Source of the DNA: Gordonia liuliyuniae
GTDB lineage: Bacteria > Actinomycetota > Actinomycetes > Mycobacteriales > Mycobacteriaceae
Length of the DNA: 64,000 bases
NCBI RefSeq assembly: GCF_021739025.1
Contig: NZ_JAKKOT010000007.1
Location: forward strand, 186,001 to 250,000
Direction of reading: 5' to 3'
Shown: positions 18,053 through 27,146 of the stretch, piece after piece
Layout of the letters: every line of letters starts with the position of its first letter
Numbering within the stretch: the first letter of the stretch is position 1
Translations under genes and position numbers: made by a program
The notes under the pieces: generated by a model
The model's database searches: none
Told to the model about the DNA's origin: nothing
Seen by the model: the letters and a program-made list of their open reading frames with translations, nothing else

Positions 18053-21000
18053 ATGGGTTGGAGTAACGGTCCGCCGACCTGGTCGGAGATGGAGAGAGTG
18101 CTGTCGGGGCGTGCCCCGGGGGCAGACGACCGGCGCGGTGAGACCTTTCCGCCCACGTTCAACGGGTCCGTTCCAGGCGACGGCGGGGACTCGCCCGCGT
18201 GGTCGCGCAAACGCGGCGAGTACGTGGCCGCCGACATCGCGCACGGGACGTCGAGCGTCGCCTACGCCGAACTGCACGCGCACAGCTCGTACAGTTTCCT
18301 CGACGGCGCATCCATGCCGGAACAGATGGTCGAAGAATCCCAGCGACTCGGTTTGACGGCGCTGGCGTTGACCGACCACGACGGCTTCTACGGTGTCGTC
18401 CGATTCGCCGAAGCCGCACGCGAATTCGGCATGCCGACGGTGTTCGGCGCCGAACTGTCGCTGCAGCGCGACGCGCCGCGCGCCGGAGCCGTCGACCCGC
18501 CGGGCGATCACCTCCTGGTCCTCGCCCGCGGCGACGAAGGCTATCGACGACTGTCGCGGGTCATCGCCGACGCCCACATGACGGGCGGCGAGAAGGGGCT
18601 CCTCCGGTACGACGCCGACGCGATCACGGCCGCCGCGGCGGACGGGCACTGGCAGATCCTCACCGGCTGCCGCAAAGGCGCGGTCCGCCAAGGTCTGGCA
18701 CGTGCGGGACGAGTCGGCGCGCGGGATGCGCTCGGCGATCTCGTCGACAGGTTCGGCGCGTCGAACGTCGCGGTGGAGCTGACCGCCACCGGTGTCTCCG
18801 ACGACGACGAACGCAACGCGATCCTCGCCGCCCTCGCCGCCGAGATGCGACTGCCGACGGTCGCGACGACGGGCGCCCACTTCGCGGGGCCGTCGAATCG
18901 GAAGCTGGCGACCGCGGTGGCCGCCGTCCGCGCCCGTACCGACATCACGACGATCGACGGCTGGCTGCCCGGCGTCGGCGGAGCGCACCTGCGCAGCGGC
19001 GACGAGATGGCGCGTCTGCTGCCCGCGCATCTGGACGCCATCGACAACGCCGTGCAGCTGGCCTCCGACTGCACGTTCTCCCTCGGCCTGATCGCGCCGA
19101 ACCTGCCGCCGTTCGACGTCCCCGACGGCCACACCGAAGCCACCTGGCTGCGGCATCTCACTGAGGAGGGCGCGCTGCGCAGGTATGGGACGCGCACCGA
19201 ACGGCCCGACGCGTACCGGCAGCTCGACCACGAGCTCGCGATCATCGAGACGCTGACGTTCCCCGGCTACTTCCTGGTGGTCCATGACATCGTCTCGTTC
19301 TGTAAGAGTCACGACATCCTGTGCCAGGGGCGGGGAAGTTCGGCCAACTCGGCGGTCTGTTTCGCGCTCGGCATCACTAACGTCGACCCGGTCGGCAACC
19401 ACCTGTTGTTCGAACGCTTCCTCTCACCCGAGCGTGATGGCCCGCCCGACATCGACGTCGACATCGAATCGGATCGGCGCGAGGAGGTGATCCAGTACGT
19501 GTACTCGCGGCACGGGCGTTCGCACAGCGCCCAGGTCGCCAACGTCATCACCTATCGGGGACGGTCCGCTGTCCGCGACATGGCGCGCGCTCTCGGCTAC
19601 GCGCCCGGCCAGCAGGACGCGTGGAGCAAGATTCCCGACTCGGCACCCGACGACGTCCGCGACCTCGCATCCCAGATCTCGTCCATGCCAAGACATCTCG
19701 GTATCCATTCGGGCGGCATGGTGATCTGCGACCGGCCGATCGCCGACGTGTGTCCCACCGAGTGGGCGCGGATGCCGGGCCGCAGCGTCCTGCAATGGGA
19801 CAAGGACGACTGCGCGGCCGTCGGCCTCGTCAAGTTCGACCTGCTGGGCCTCGGCATGCTGTCGGCGCTGCACTACGCGATCGACCTCGTCCGTGAGCAT
19901 AAGGGGATCGACGTGGATCTCGCGCGACTCGACCTCACCGAGGAGGCCGTCTACGACATGCTGTGCCGCGCCGACTCGGTCGGCGTCTTCCAAGTGGAGT
20001 CGCGCGCCCAGATGGCGACGCTGCCGCGACTGAAACCGCGGAACTTCTACGATCTCGTCGTCGAAGTCGCGCTCATCAGACCGGGACCCATCCAGGGCGG
20101 ATCGGTGCACCCGTACATCCGACGCCGCGACGGCAAGGAGCCGGTGGCCGTCGACCACCCGTCGATGCACAAGTCGCTGGATCGGACGCTCGGCATCCCG
20201 TTGTTCCAGGAACAGATGATGCAGGTGGCGGTCGACGTCGCCGGCTTCGACGCGGCCGAAGCCGATCAGTTGCGGCGCGCGATGGGATCCAAACGGTCGC
20301 CGGAACGGATGGAGCGGCTGCGCAGACGCTTCTACGACGGGATGCGACAGACTCACGGGATCGAGGGCGCGGTGGCCGACCGTATCTACGAGAAGATGGC
20401 CGCGTTCGCCAATTTCGGCTTCCCGGAGAGCCATTCGCAGAGTTTCGCGTCGATCGTCTTCTATTCGTCGTGGTTCAAGCTGCATCATCCGGCCGCGTTT
20501 TGTGCGGCGCTGCTGCGGGCGCAGCCGATGGGCTTTTACTCTCCGCAGAGCCTCGTCGCCGATGCACGACGCCACGGCGTCCGGGTGCACCGCCCGGATG
20601 TGAACGCCTCACGCTCGTACGCGTGGCTGGAGAACGACGGGCTCGACGTGCGTATCGGGTTGGCTGCGGTTCGCGGCCTGTCGAGCGACGCCGCGCAACG
20701 CGTCGTCGAGGCGCGCGAGTCGGGCCCGTTCATGTCGGTCGCGGACCTGTCTCGTCGCACCGAGTTGACGCTGCCGCAGCTGGAGTCGTTGGCGACGGCG
20801 GGTGCATTCGAATGCTTCGGCCTGGATCGTCGCGCCGCGCTGTGGGAGGCCGGTGCCGCGGCGGGGCTGCGCGACGACCAACTCGAGGTGATCTCACCCC
20901 GCGAGGCCCCGACGCTGCCCGGCATGTCGGAGGTGGAATTGACTGCGGTGGACGCGATCTCGACGGGAATCTCGCCGCGCGCCTACCCGACCCAATACTT

Positions 21001-21337
21001 GCGCCCCCGGTTGGATGCGATGGGGGTGACGCGGGCCGACGGGCTGCTCGCGGTGCCCGACGGCACGCGGGTGCTCGTCGGGGGAGCGGTGACCCACCGG
21101 CAACGGCCGGCCACCGCGTCCGGCGTGACCTTCGTGAACCTCGAAGACGAGACCGGCATGGTCAACGTCGTCTGCTCGGTCGGCCTCTGGTCGCGCTACC
21201 GGACGCTCGCTCAGACCGCGTCCGCCTTGCTGATCCGCGGCAAGGTGCAGAACGCGGAGGGGGCGGTGACCGTCGTCGCCGACCGGTTGAGCAAGCTCGA
21301 TCTGAAGGTCGGGACCAAGTCACGGGACTGGTGTTGA
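18053..21337 (+). CDS. dnaE2: error-prone DNA polymerase III alpha, DnaE2
   Basis: This is a 1094-residue polymerase, the normal length for DnaE2. An N-terminal PHP domain (ELHAHSSYSFLDGA) is followed by the C-family polymerase core with catalytic acidic residues in PDIDVDIESDRRE, the GRGSSANSAV stretch, helix-hairpin-helix repeats and a C-terminal OB domain (VTHRQRPATASGVTFVNLED). It carries out mutagenic translesion synthesis with ImuA' and ImuB. It has its own LexA box, so both units of the mutasome are SOS-regulated. Confidence 0.95.
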   Translation: MGWSNGPPTWSEMERVLSGRAPGADDRRGETFPPTFNGSVPGDGGDSPAWSRKRGEYVAADIAHGTSSVAYAELHAHSSYSFLDGASMPEQMVEESQRLGLTALALTDHDGFYGVVRFAEAAREFGMPTVFGAELSLQRDAPRAGAVDPPGDHLLVLARGDEGYRRLSRVIADAHMTGGEKGLLRYDADAITAAAADGHWQILTGCRKGAVRQGLARAGRVGARDALGDLVDRFGASNVAVELTATGVSDDDERNAILAALAAEMRLPTVATTGAHFAGPSNRKLATAVAAVRARTDITTIDGWLPGVGGAHLRSGDEMARLLPAHLDAIDNAVQLASDCTFSLGLIAPNLPPFDVPDGHTEATWLRHLTEEGALRRYGTRTERPDAYRQLDHELAIIETLTFPGYFLVVHDIVSFCKSHDILCQGRGSSANSAVCFALGITNVDPVGNHLLFERFLSPERDGPPDIDVDIESDRREEVIQYVYSRHGRSHSAQVANVITYRGRSAVRDMARALGYAPGQQDAWSKIPDSAPDDVRDLASQISSMPRHLGIHSGGMVICDRPIADVCPTEWARMPGRSVLQWDKDDCAAVGLVKFDLLGLGMLSALHYAIDLVREHKGIDVDLARLDLTEEAVYDMLCRADSVGVFQVESRAQMATLPRLKPRNFYDLVVEVALIRPGPIQGGSVHPYIRRRDGKEPVAVDHPSMHKSLDRTLGIPLFQEQMMQVAVDVAGFDAAEADQLRRAMGSKRSPERMERLRRRFYDGMRQTHGIEGAVADRIYEKMAAFANFGFPESHSQSFASIVFYSSWFKLHHPAAFCAALLRAQPMGFYSPQSLVADARRHGVRVHRPDVNASRSYAWLENDGLDVRIGLAAVRGLSSDAAQRVVEARESGPFMSVADLSRRTELTLPQLESLATAGAFECFGLDRRAALWEAGAAAGLRDDQLEVISPREAPTLPGMSEVELTAVDAISTGISPRAYPTQYLRPRLDAMGVTRADGLLAVPDGTRVLVGGAVTHRQRPATASGVTFVNLEDETGMVNVVCSVGLWSRYRTLAQTASALLIRGKVQNAEGAVTVVADRLSKLDLKVGTKSRDWC

Positions 21338-21361
21338 TCGCGCGGAGTCGGGATCTCGCCG

Positions 21362-22480
21362 TCAGCGACGCGGTTCGGGGCCGACGTAGCGGGCGATCGG
21401 GCGGATGATCTTGCCTTCGGCAGCCTGCTCCAGGATGTTGGCCGTCCATCCGACGACGCGCGCTGTGGCGAATGTCGGCGTGAACATCTCGGGTGGAAGA
21501 CCCACCTCGTGCATCAGCACACCCGCATAGAATTCGACGTTCGCGTATAGCCGTCGTCCCGGCTTCAATTCGTTGATCGCGGCTTCGATCTCGGCTTCGA
21601 CAGCCGTCGCCTGCCGGACCAGCGGAGAGTCGTAGCGCTGCAGCACAACAGATTTGAGGAGTTCGGCGCGCGGATCACGGGTCCGGTAGACGGCGTGCCC
21701 GAAGCCCATGATGACTTCTCCGTGTTCGATCCGATTACGCACCCAGTCGCGAGTGTTCGACGGGTCGCCGATCTCGTCGAGAGCGGCGAGTGCCCGACTG
21801 GGGGCTCCGCCGTGCAGCGGGCCGAGGAACGCTCCGAGCGCGCCGAGCACTGACGACGTCATATCCGACCCGGTGGATGCGACCACCCGGCCGGCGAACG
21901 TCGACGCGTTAAATCCGTGGTCGATCGTGGTGACCAGGTATGTGCGCAGGGAGTCCGCCGACTCGGCATCTATCGAACCCGTCGACATCCGCAGATAGTC
22001 GGCGACGTGATCTGCATCAGGATCGACGTCGAGAACTTCGAGTCCGCGCGAGATTCGTTGGGCCGCAGCGAGGACCGTCGGAACGACGGATGCCGCGCGT
22101 AGAGCGGCGTCGACACGTTCGGTCTCGTCCATGTCGAAGAGCGGCCGGTCGCCGACGCCGAGCGCGGCGAGCGCGACACGCAGTGCGGCGAGCGGTTCGA
22201 CGTCGCTTGTCACCACCGTGCGTAGCAGGTCGACGGTGGCGCCGTCGACCACACGGAGCGCGCCGACACGGCGAGCGAACTCGGCTGACTGCGCCGGTGA
22301 GGGGAGCGCCCCGAACACCATCAGATGCCAGACGTCGGTAAAGGCCGAAGACCGCGCCAACTCGGTCGCATCGTATTCGCGGTAGTGGAAGAAGCCCTCC
22401 TCCCCTCGGACGTCGCCGATCTCAGTGTCGGTGACGATGACGTTCTTCAGGCCGCGGGGAACGCTGATGGGTGTGCTCAT
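21362..22480 (-). CDS. citA: citrate synthase (type II-like, CitA)
   Basis: This is a 372-residue cytoplasmic enzyme condensing acetyl-CoA (or propionyl-CoA) with oxaloacetate. Active-site segments are present: the His in DHGFNAS, GPLHGGAPSRAL, and GFGHAVYRTRDPR. The length fits the short Gram-positive-type or CitA/PrpC group, so methylcitrate synthase activity is possible. It is divergent from an HTH-citrate synthase fusion with 54 bases between the genes, which probably regulates it. Confidence 0.9.
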   Translation of the reverse strand: MSTPISVPRGLKNVIVTDTEIGDVRGEEGFFHYREYDATELARSSAFTDVWHLMVFGALPSPAQSAEFARRVGALRVVDGATVDLLRTVVTSDVEPLAALRVALAALGVGDRPLFDMDETERVDAALRAASVVPTVLAAAQRISRGLEVLDVDPDADHVADYLRMSTGSIDAESADSLRTYLVTTIDHGFNASTFAGRVVASTGSDMTSSVLGALGAFLGPLHGGAPSRALAALDEIGDPSNTRDWVRNRIEHGEVIMGFGHAVYRTRDPRAELLKSVVLQRYDSPLVRQATAVEAEIEAAINELKPGRRLYANVEFYAGVLMHEVGLPPEMFTPTFATARVVGWTANILEQAAEGKIIRPIARYVGPEPRR

Positions 22481-22497
22481 CGCTCGATCATCGCGCT

Positions 22498-22530
22498 ATT
22501 GATCAATGTCTGCAATGTTGATTGAATCAA
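22498..22530. promoter_or_regulatory. palindromes in the citA / HTH-citrate synthase divergent promoter
   Basis: Two AT-rich dyads sit in the short divergent region: ATTGATCAAT (22498-22507) and TTGATTGAATCAA (22518-22530), with centres about 21 bases apart. They are good candidates for the operator of the MerR-like HTH protein encoded next to them. Confidence 0.6.
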
Positions 22531-22534
22531 CCGG

Positions 22535-23617
22535 GTGGACCAGTGGATCACCACGTCGGAGGCTGCGGCGCGGCTCGGCGTCAAACGCGGCACGCTCTAC
22601 TCGTACGTGAGTCGGGGAGTGTTGGTGTCGCGGCGGCAGCCCGGCCAGTCCGAGTCGCTATTCGACCGCACACAGATCGATTCGCTGGCGGCCGCCAAGC
22701 ATGACGGCCGCCGTGCGGGCGATCGTCTGCTCCGTTTCCGGGCGGTCGCGACGCGAGTGTCCTCTATCCGCGACGACCGTCTCTACCTGCGGGGACGCGA
22801 CGTCGCCGAGGTGTGCGCGGCGATGGATTTCGCGGCGGCCGCCCGTTTTGTGCTTGCCGTCGACGGGCCGCGCCAGGTGGCGACCGTCGACGACGCGGTG
22901 ATCGCCGCGGTCGACGTGGAACGCCGCATTCCGCTCGCCGTCGCGTTGATCGCCGCACACGATCCGCTGCGCGTCGATCGGACAGACGCGTCGGCGCGTG
23001 TTCTCGGACTCCTCCCGGCCCTGACGCGGGCCGTGCCCGAGATCGACTGGGCGCACCCGTGGGTGGACTTGCTGGCGACGACGTTGATCGACAACGGGCT
23101 CGCCGCGTCGACGACGGCGGCGAGGGTCGCGGCGTCCGCGCGGGCCGGGGTGTTCGACGCGTTGCTCGCCGGATACGCGGCGCTGTCTGGACCGCTGCAC
23201 GGTGGTGCGCCAGCCGCGGCGTACGACATGGTGGATGCGGTCGTCGCAGGCACTCCCGTCGAGCGTGCGCTCGCCGACGCGGTGATCGACGGTCGCCTAC
23301 CCGGCTTCGGACATGTCGTCTACGGCGGCCCGGATCCGCGTGCGCGGATCGTCTTCGATCGCATCCGCCACGACATGCCCGATTCGCCTGCGCTCGCCGC
23401 GGCAGACCAGCTCACCGCGCGCGCGGGACGTCCGGTGAACGTCGACCTCGCCAGCGCCGTGGTTGCCCGCGAACTCGAGCTCGGGCCACGAGCAGGCGAA
23501 GTCCTGTTCCAATACGGCAGGACCGTCGGGATGGCTGCGCACGTCGTGGAGGAGTACGGCGAAGCCCCGCTGCGGTGGCGGGGCAGCCCCAACGGAGCTG
23601 ATCGGGCGACGTCATAG
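22535..23617 (+). CDS. citrate synthase homologue with N-terminal HTH
   Basis: This is a 360-residue protein from GTG 22535. Residues 1-60 form a MerR/excisionase-type winged helix (TTSEAAARLGVKRGTLYSYV). The rest is a citrate synthase fold with GPLHGGAPAAAYDM and GFGHVVYGGPDPRAR. The DHGFNAS-like active-site region reads LIDNGLAAST, so the first catalytic His is Asn. This suggests a ligand-sensing regulator rather than a full enzyme. The likely role is control of the divergent citA through the palindromes between them. Confidence 0.82.
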   Translation: MDQWITTSEAAARLGVKRGTLYSYVSRGVLVSRRQPGQSESLFDRTQIDSLAAAKHDGRRAGDRLLRFRAVATRVSSIRDDRLYLRGRDVAEVCAAMDFAAAARFVLAVDGPRQVATVDDAVIAAVDVERRIPLAVALIAAHDPLRVDRTDASARVLGLLPALTRAVPEIDWAHPWVDLLATTLIDNGLAASTTAARVAASARAGVFDALLAGYAALSGPLHGGAPAAAYDMVDAVVAGTPVERALADAVIDGRLPGFGHVVYGGPDPRARIVFDRIRHDMPDSPALAAADQLTARAGRPVNVDLASAVVARELELGPRAGEVLFQYGRTVGMAAHVVEEYGEAPLRWRGSPNGADRATS

Positions 23618-23676
23618 TCGGTCGCATGCCGGACCAGTTCTTCGAACGCCACCTGCGATAGCCACGTGGACGTTCG

Positions 23677-24174
23677 TTACACCGCGCCGTTGAACCCGTG
23701 CTGCCGCCACGCCTCGTACAGCGCGACGCTGGTCGCGTTGGCGAGATTCATCGATCGACGGTCTGGCAGCATCGGGATCCGGATCTGGTCGGTGATGAGT
23801 GGATCGCTGAGGACCTCGTCGGGCAGACCGGTCGGTTCGGGGCCGAACAGCAGGACGTCACCCGCCCGGTACTCGACGTCGGTGTGGAAGCGCGTCGCGT
23901 GCGAACTGAACGCGAACACACGCTCGGGTTGTAGCCGCTCCCAGGCAGTCGACAGGTCCGGGTGGACCGTCACGTTCGCCATCTCGTGATAATCGAGACC
24001 TGCGCGCTTGACCTGCGTATCCGTCATCGTGAAGCCGAGCGGCTCGATCAGGTGGAGCTCGCACCCGGTGTTCGCCGCGATCCGGATCGCATTACCGGTA
24101 TTGGGCGGGATGCAGGGCTGATAGTACATGATTTTAAGGGCAAACGCTTTTTTCGGTCTAGGGTGGTCAACCAT
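23677..24174 (-). CDS. trmL: tRNA (cytidine(34)-2'-O)-methyltransferase, 5' end replaced by the element
   Basis: This is a SPOUT methyltransferase with a C-terminal knot: LLFGPEPTGLP, RIPMLPDRRSMNLANATSVALYEAW. It modifies the wobble base of some leucine tRNAs. The native start is beyond the right end of the mobile element: joining attR to attL restores GTG TTC CGG ATC ATG TAC. In the integrated state the element supplies new upstream codons in frame, from ATG 24174 (15 foreign residues) or directly ATG 24129. The gene is therefore probably still translated, but without its own promoter. Confidence 0.85.
   Translation of the reverse strand: MVDHPRPKKAFALKIMYYQPCIPPNTGNAIRIAANTGCELHLIEPLGFTMTDTQVKRAGLDYHEMANVTVHPDLSTAWERLQPERVFAFSSHATRFHTDVEYRAGDVLLFGPEPTGLPDEVLSDPLITDQIRIPMLPDRRSMNLANATSVALYEAWRQHGFNGAV
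24122..24132. repeat. attL core
   Basis: TAGTACATGAT is identical to the copy at the right end. It covers the trmL codons Ile-Met-Tyr and part of the next codon on the minus strand. The integrase gene begins 41 bases further right. Confidence 0.85.
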
Positions 24175-25702
24175 GGGGATAAAGGTACTCGGACGAGTCC
24201 GACTCTCTCGATCGACCGAAGAGTCGACATCGGTCGAACGTCAGCGCGAGATGATCGTCCAATGGGCACAGATGCACGATGCCGAGATCATCGGGTGGGC
24301 GGTAGACGACGGAGTCTCAGGCTCCGTAGATCCGTTCTCTACTCCGTCGCTGGGGCCGTGGTTGACGGACCCGGAGAAGGTCTCCCGGTACACGACGGTC
24401 GTCGCCTGGAAGCTCGACCGTCTCGGGCGGTCCGCTGTGTTGCTGAACAAGCTCTTCGCTTGGGCGAACGAGAACGGAAAGACGCTCGTGTCCGTCTCCG
24501 AGTCGATCGACCTCTCGACGTGGTCGGGCCGTATGCTCGCGTCGGTTATCGCGGGACTAGCGGAAGGCGAGCTCGAAGCGATCCGAGAACGTCAACTCTC
24601 ATCACGAGCCAAGCTCCGGGAGGTCGGCAGGTGGGCCGGTGGCACCTTCCCGTACGGGTATCGCCCGGTCCCGGTAGAAGACGGTCCCGGCTGGAGGCTC
24701 GAAGTCGATCCGGGAGCCGCTGAGATCGTCCGGGGGATCGTCTCCGACGTGCTCGACGACAAAGGAATCCCGTTCATCGTTGCTCGGTTGAACGATGCCG
24801 GGGTCCTGATCCCCGCCGAACATCGTAGGTCCGTCCGTGGCAAAGCTCCGGACGCGTCGAAACGCTGGGTACAGCAGACGGTGAGGCAGATACTCCGGTC
24901 TCCGTCGTTGCTCGGGTATTCGACCAAAGCGGGGGCGACGATCCGAGACGACTCCGGAGATCCGGTGATGATCGGACAGCCGCTCGTCTCGCTCGCTGAG
25001 TTCGAGCGAGTCCAGAAGAGGCTGGAGAAGAAGCTCACCTACGACCGACGAGAGACGCCGTACCCGCTCGCGGGGATCGTCGTATGTCCAGGGTGCCGGA
25101 GAGCGCTCCACCACTCGAAGACGACGACCCGTCGGGGGTCGAAGTCGTACGAGTACACATACCTCGTCCACCCGGTAGAGCATCGGGACTCGTGCGAGTT
25201 CGGTACTTCTACTCCGGTCCCCGTCGGGGAAGCGGAGGCGCTCGTAGAAGACGTGTTCCTAGGTGAGCTAGGTGATACTCCGGTCGTCGAGCGTGTCTGG
25301 GTCCCTGGAGACTCGCGGGACGACGAGATCAGAGCCGCTGTATCTGCCCTGGACGAGTTGCAAGGTCTCATCGGGACCATGACGTCGGAGACCGCGAAAC
25401 AACGCTTACGGGCGCAGATCCAGGCGAAGGACGAAGAGCTCGGACGACTAGAGCAAGCTCCCCGCGTCGAAGCTCACTGGGAGTACGTACCCGTCGGTGG
25501 GACGTACCGCGACGCCTGGAGTTCGGCATCCGCCGAAGAGCGGCGCGGGTTGCTGGTCCGATCGGGGATCTCGGTAGCACTCCGGATCGATACGAGCGGA
25601 GCACGACGGACGCCTACAGAATCCGGTGTGACCTACGCAGAGGTCTACGTCCCCGAGGATCTCCGAGACCGGTTCAGCAATACTCCGGGGTACCGGGGTT
25701 GA
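24173..25702 (+). CDS. int: large serine recombinase (integrase)
   Basis: This is a 509-residue integrase. The N-terminal resolvase domain has the catalytic Ser in VRLSRSTEEST, then SVERQ and the catalytic arginines in KLDRLGRS. A recombinase domain follows (GTFPYGYRPV), then a zinc ribbon with CPGC and later Cys/His (HHSKTTT...SCEFG), and a coiled-coil segment of charged helices near residue 400. Start ATG 24173 lies in CCATGG, a palindrome that also gives trmL an ATG on the other strand. It would integrate and, with a directionality factor, excise the element. Confidence 0.95.
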   Translation: MGIKVLGRVRLSRSTEESTSVERQREMIVQWAQMHDAEIIGWAVDDGVSGSVDPFSTPSLGPWLTDPEKVSRYTTVVAWKLDRLGRSAVLLNKLFAWANENGKTLVSVSESIDLSTWSGRMLASVIAGLAEGELEAIRERQLSSRAKLREVGRWAGGTFPYGYRPVPVEDGPGWRLEVDPGAAEIVRGIVSDVLDDKGIPFIVARLNDAGVLIPAEHRRSVRGKAPDASKRWVQQTVRQILRSPSLLGYSTKAGATIRDDSGDPVMIGQPLVSLAEFERVQKRLEKKLTYDRRETPYPLAGIVVCPGCRRALHHSKTTTRRGSKSYEYTYLVHPVEHRDSCEFGTSTPVPVGEAEALVEDVFLGELGDTPVVERVWVPGDSRDDEIRAAVSALDELQGLIGTMTSETAKQRLRAQIQAKDEELGRLEQAPRVEAHWEYVPVGGTYRDAWSSASAEERRGLLVRSGISVALRIDTSGARRTPTESGVTYAEVYVPEDLRDRFSNTPGYRG

Positions 25703-25728
25703 CACACGACTCGAACGTGTGGTCTACT
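25699..25728 (+). promoter_or_regulatory. promoter at the end of the integrase gene
   Basis: TTGACA (25699) and TCTACT (25723) are separated by 18 bases. The -35 overlaps the integrase stop codon. It would start a transcript with a leader of about 280 bases before the next gene. Confidence 0.6.
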
Positions 25729-26016
25729 GATAACAACGAAGGAATAGCGGTGTCACAAGCCGCACCCGATGCCCTGACGGGCTGACACGAAAGGAACGAC
25801 ACACCCCGGTACGCCTATGTCGGCGTGCTCGGACGATCCCGCGCTGGTAGCGCGGTGCTCTCGTAGGCTGTGTCTGCCCTTTGTCCGGGAGCCTTCCTCA
25901 CAATCACCTCGCGCTGTAGATCCGCGCTCTCTCATTCTCTTTTCACGGTCGTACGCGACCGTTCCCTCTGCTCCCCGCTGTGCGGGTGGAGCACACCCAG
26001 AAAGACACATACACAG
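25729..26016 (+). ncRNA. structured leader upstream of the 239-aa gene
   Basis: This 288-base leader has no convincing frame of its own. It contains compact hairpins: CCGCGCT-GGT-AGCGCGG near 25840, ACGGTCG-TACG-CGACCGT near 25946, and CCCGC-TGT-GCGGG near 25976. It may be a regulatory leader or a separate small RNA. No known riboswitch family is recognised. Confidence 0.4.
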
Positions 26017-26736
26017 ATGAACAGCACTACCAACGTGGAACCAATTGGTTCCATCCTCAACGATCCGGAGATCCGCTCGGCGGTGTACGCGGCGGCTCGG
26101 GTGACGGTCAGCCAGTTCCCGCATATCGAGAGCAATCCGCACGGTCTCGACGCCGACGATCTCGCGTCTCACGCCTTCGAGCGCATCGTCTCGATCGAGA
26201 AGCAAGGTCGGCTCCACAAGGATCTGCGCCAGCATGGGTACCCGGCGAAGGGTGAGCCGAGATCGCTCCCCGGTGTCGTATTTACCGCTACAGCCGCTTG
26301 GGGTCGTGGGTACATCTCGGAGGAAGCGGAGAAGAAGCTCCCCGGGTTCACCTGGCAAGAGGCCCGTGAAGCGGTCAGGTTGTACGACCTCGTCGGCGAT
26401 GCCCCTGACTGGAACTCGATGCCCGACGCCGTTCGACGGCTCGGGGACCAGTTAACGCACCGGGATTTGTCCGACGCGAACCTCGGGATCATCGAACGTG
26501 ACCTGTCCAAGAACGCGGGGCGCGCGTACGGGGTCCTCGCGACACTCGAACTCCGTCAGCGCCACGATGATGACCGGGCACACGACGGACCAGGACTCCG
26601 TCCGGTCATGACTCCGGAGATCGAGCAAGTCGCGGGGTGTGACGTCGAGACGCCTTACGCCGAAGAGTCTGAGCCGGAACTCTACGGCTTGCTCGTCGAT
26701 CTCGGAGGCCGAGACGACTACGGGTTGGTGGGCTGA
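26017..26736 (+). CDS. hypothetical protein with sigma-like segment, 239 aa
   Basis: The start is ATG 26017 (NSTTNVEPIGSIL). The segment LDADDLASHAFERIVSIEKQG resembles the region 2 helix of sigma factors, but I see no clear region 4, and the similarity may be chance. The rest is acidic and helical. It is the first gene after the long structured leader. It may regulate element transcription, which is inference only. Confidence 0.6.
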   Translation: MNSTTNVEPIGSILNDPEIRSAVYAAARVTVSQFPHIESNPHGLDADDLASHAFERIVSIEKQGRLHKDLRQHGYPAKGEPRSLPGVVFTATAAWGRGYISEEAEKKLPGFTWQEAREAVRLYDLVGDAPDWNSMPDAVRRLGDQLTHRDLSDANLGIIERDLSKNAGRAYGVLATLELRQRHDDDRAHDGPGLRPVMTPEIEQVAGCDVETPYAEESEPELYGLLVDLGGRDDYGLVG

Positions 26737-26737
26737 C

Positions 26738-27106
26738 TCATTCGCTGGGTGGTGGATTCATCCCACCGCCCGGTACCAGGTCTGAGCAGAGCGCTCCATC
26801 GTCGGTCCCTCGGTCTTCGTACTCGACAACCCCGTCGAGCGTGGCGCGGCACCAGACCCCCGCCTTCCGCTCGCCCGGGTACGGAGTCACTTGGAGAAGG
26901 ATCGTGTTGGGTACGTCATCCCCGGAGATGACGGCTCTCGTCTGTCCAGGCTCGAACTCGTGATGTCCGTCGGCGTCGGAGTACCCCGCGTACTCGAAGT
27001 CCCCGCCGACCTCCAGGACCAGCGTCGGCCCTTCGTCTGTGTCGTTGCTGGAGCATGCGCCGAGTAGAGCGCTGACGAACAGTAGGCCGAGTGCCGATCT
27101 CCGCAT
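26738..27106 (-). CDS. putative lipoprotein, 122 aa
   Basis: The N-terminus MRRSALGLLFVSALLGAC is a lipoprotein signal with lipobox LLGA-C, so the mature protein starts at Cys18 and would be anchored to the outer face of the membrane. The mature part is acidic, with three further Cys (two may pair) and a Pro-rich tail. It is the only cargo-like gene of reversed orientation in this part of the element. Surface lipoproteins in prophages can block superinfection or receptor use, which is a possible role here. Confidence 0.7.
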   Translation of the reverse strand: MRRSALGLLFVSALLGACSSNDTDEGPTLVLEVGGDFEYAGYSDADGHHEFEPGQTRAVISGDDVPNTILLQVTPYPGERKAGVWCRATLDGVVEYEDRGTDDGALCSDLVPGGGMNPPPSE

Positions 27107-27146
27107 ACGCGGACACTACCGAACAACCTCGGGAAAGGGGGTGAAG

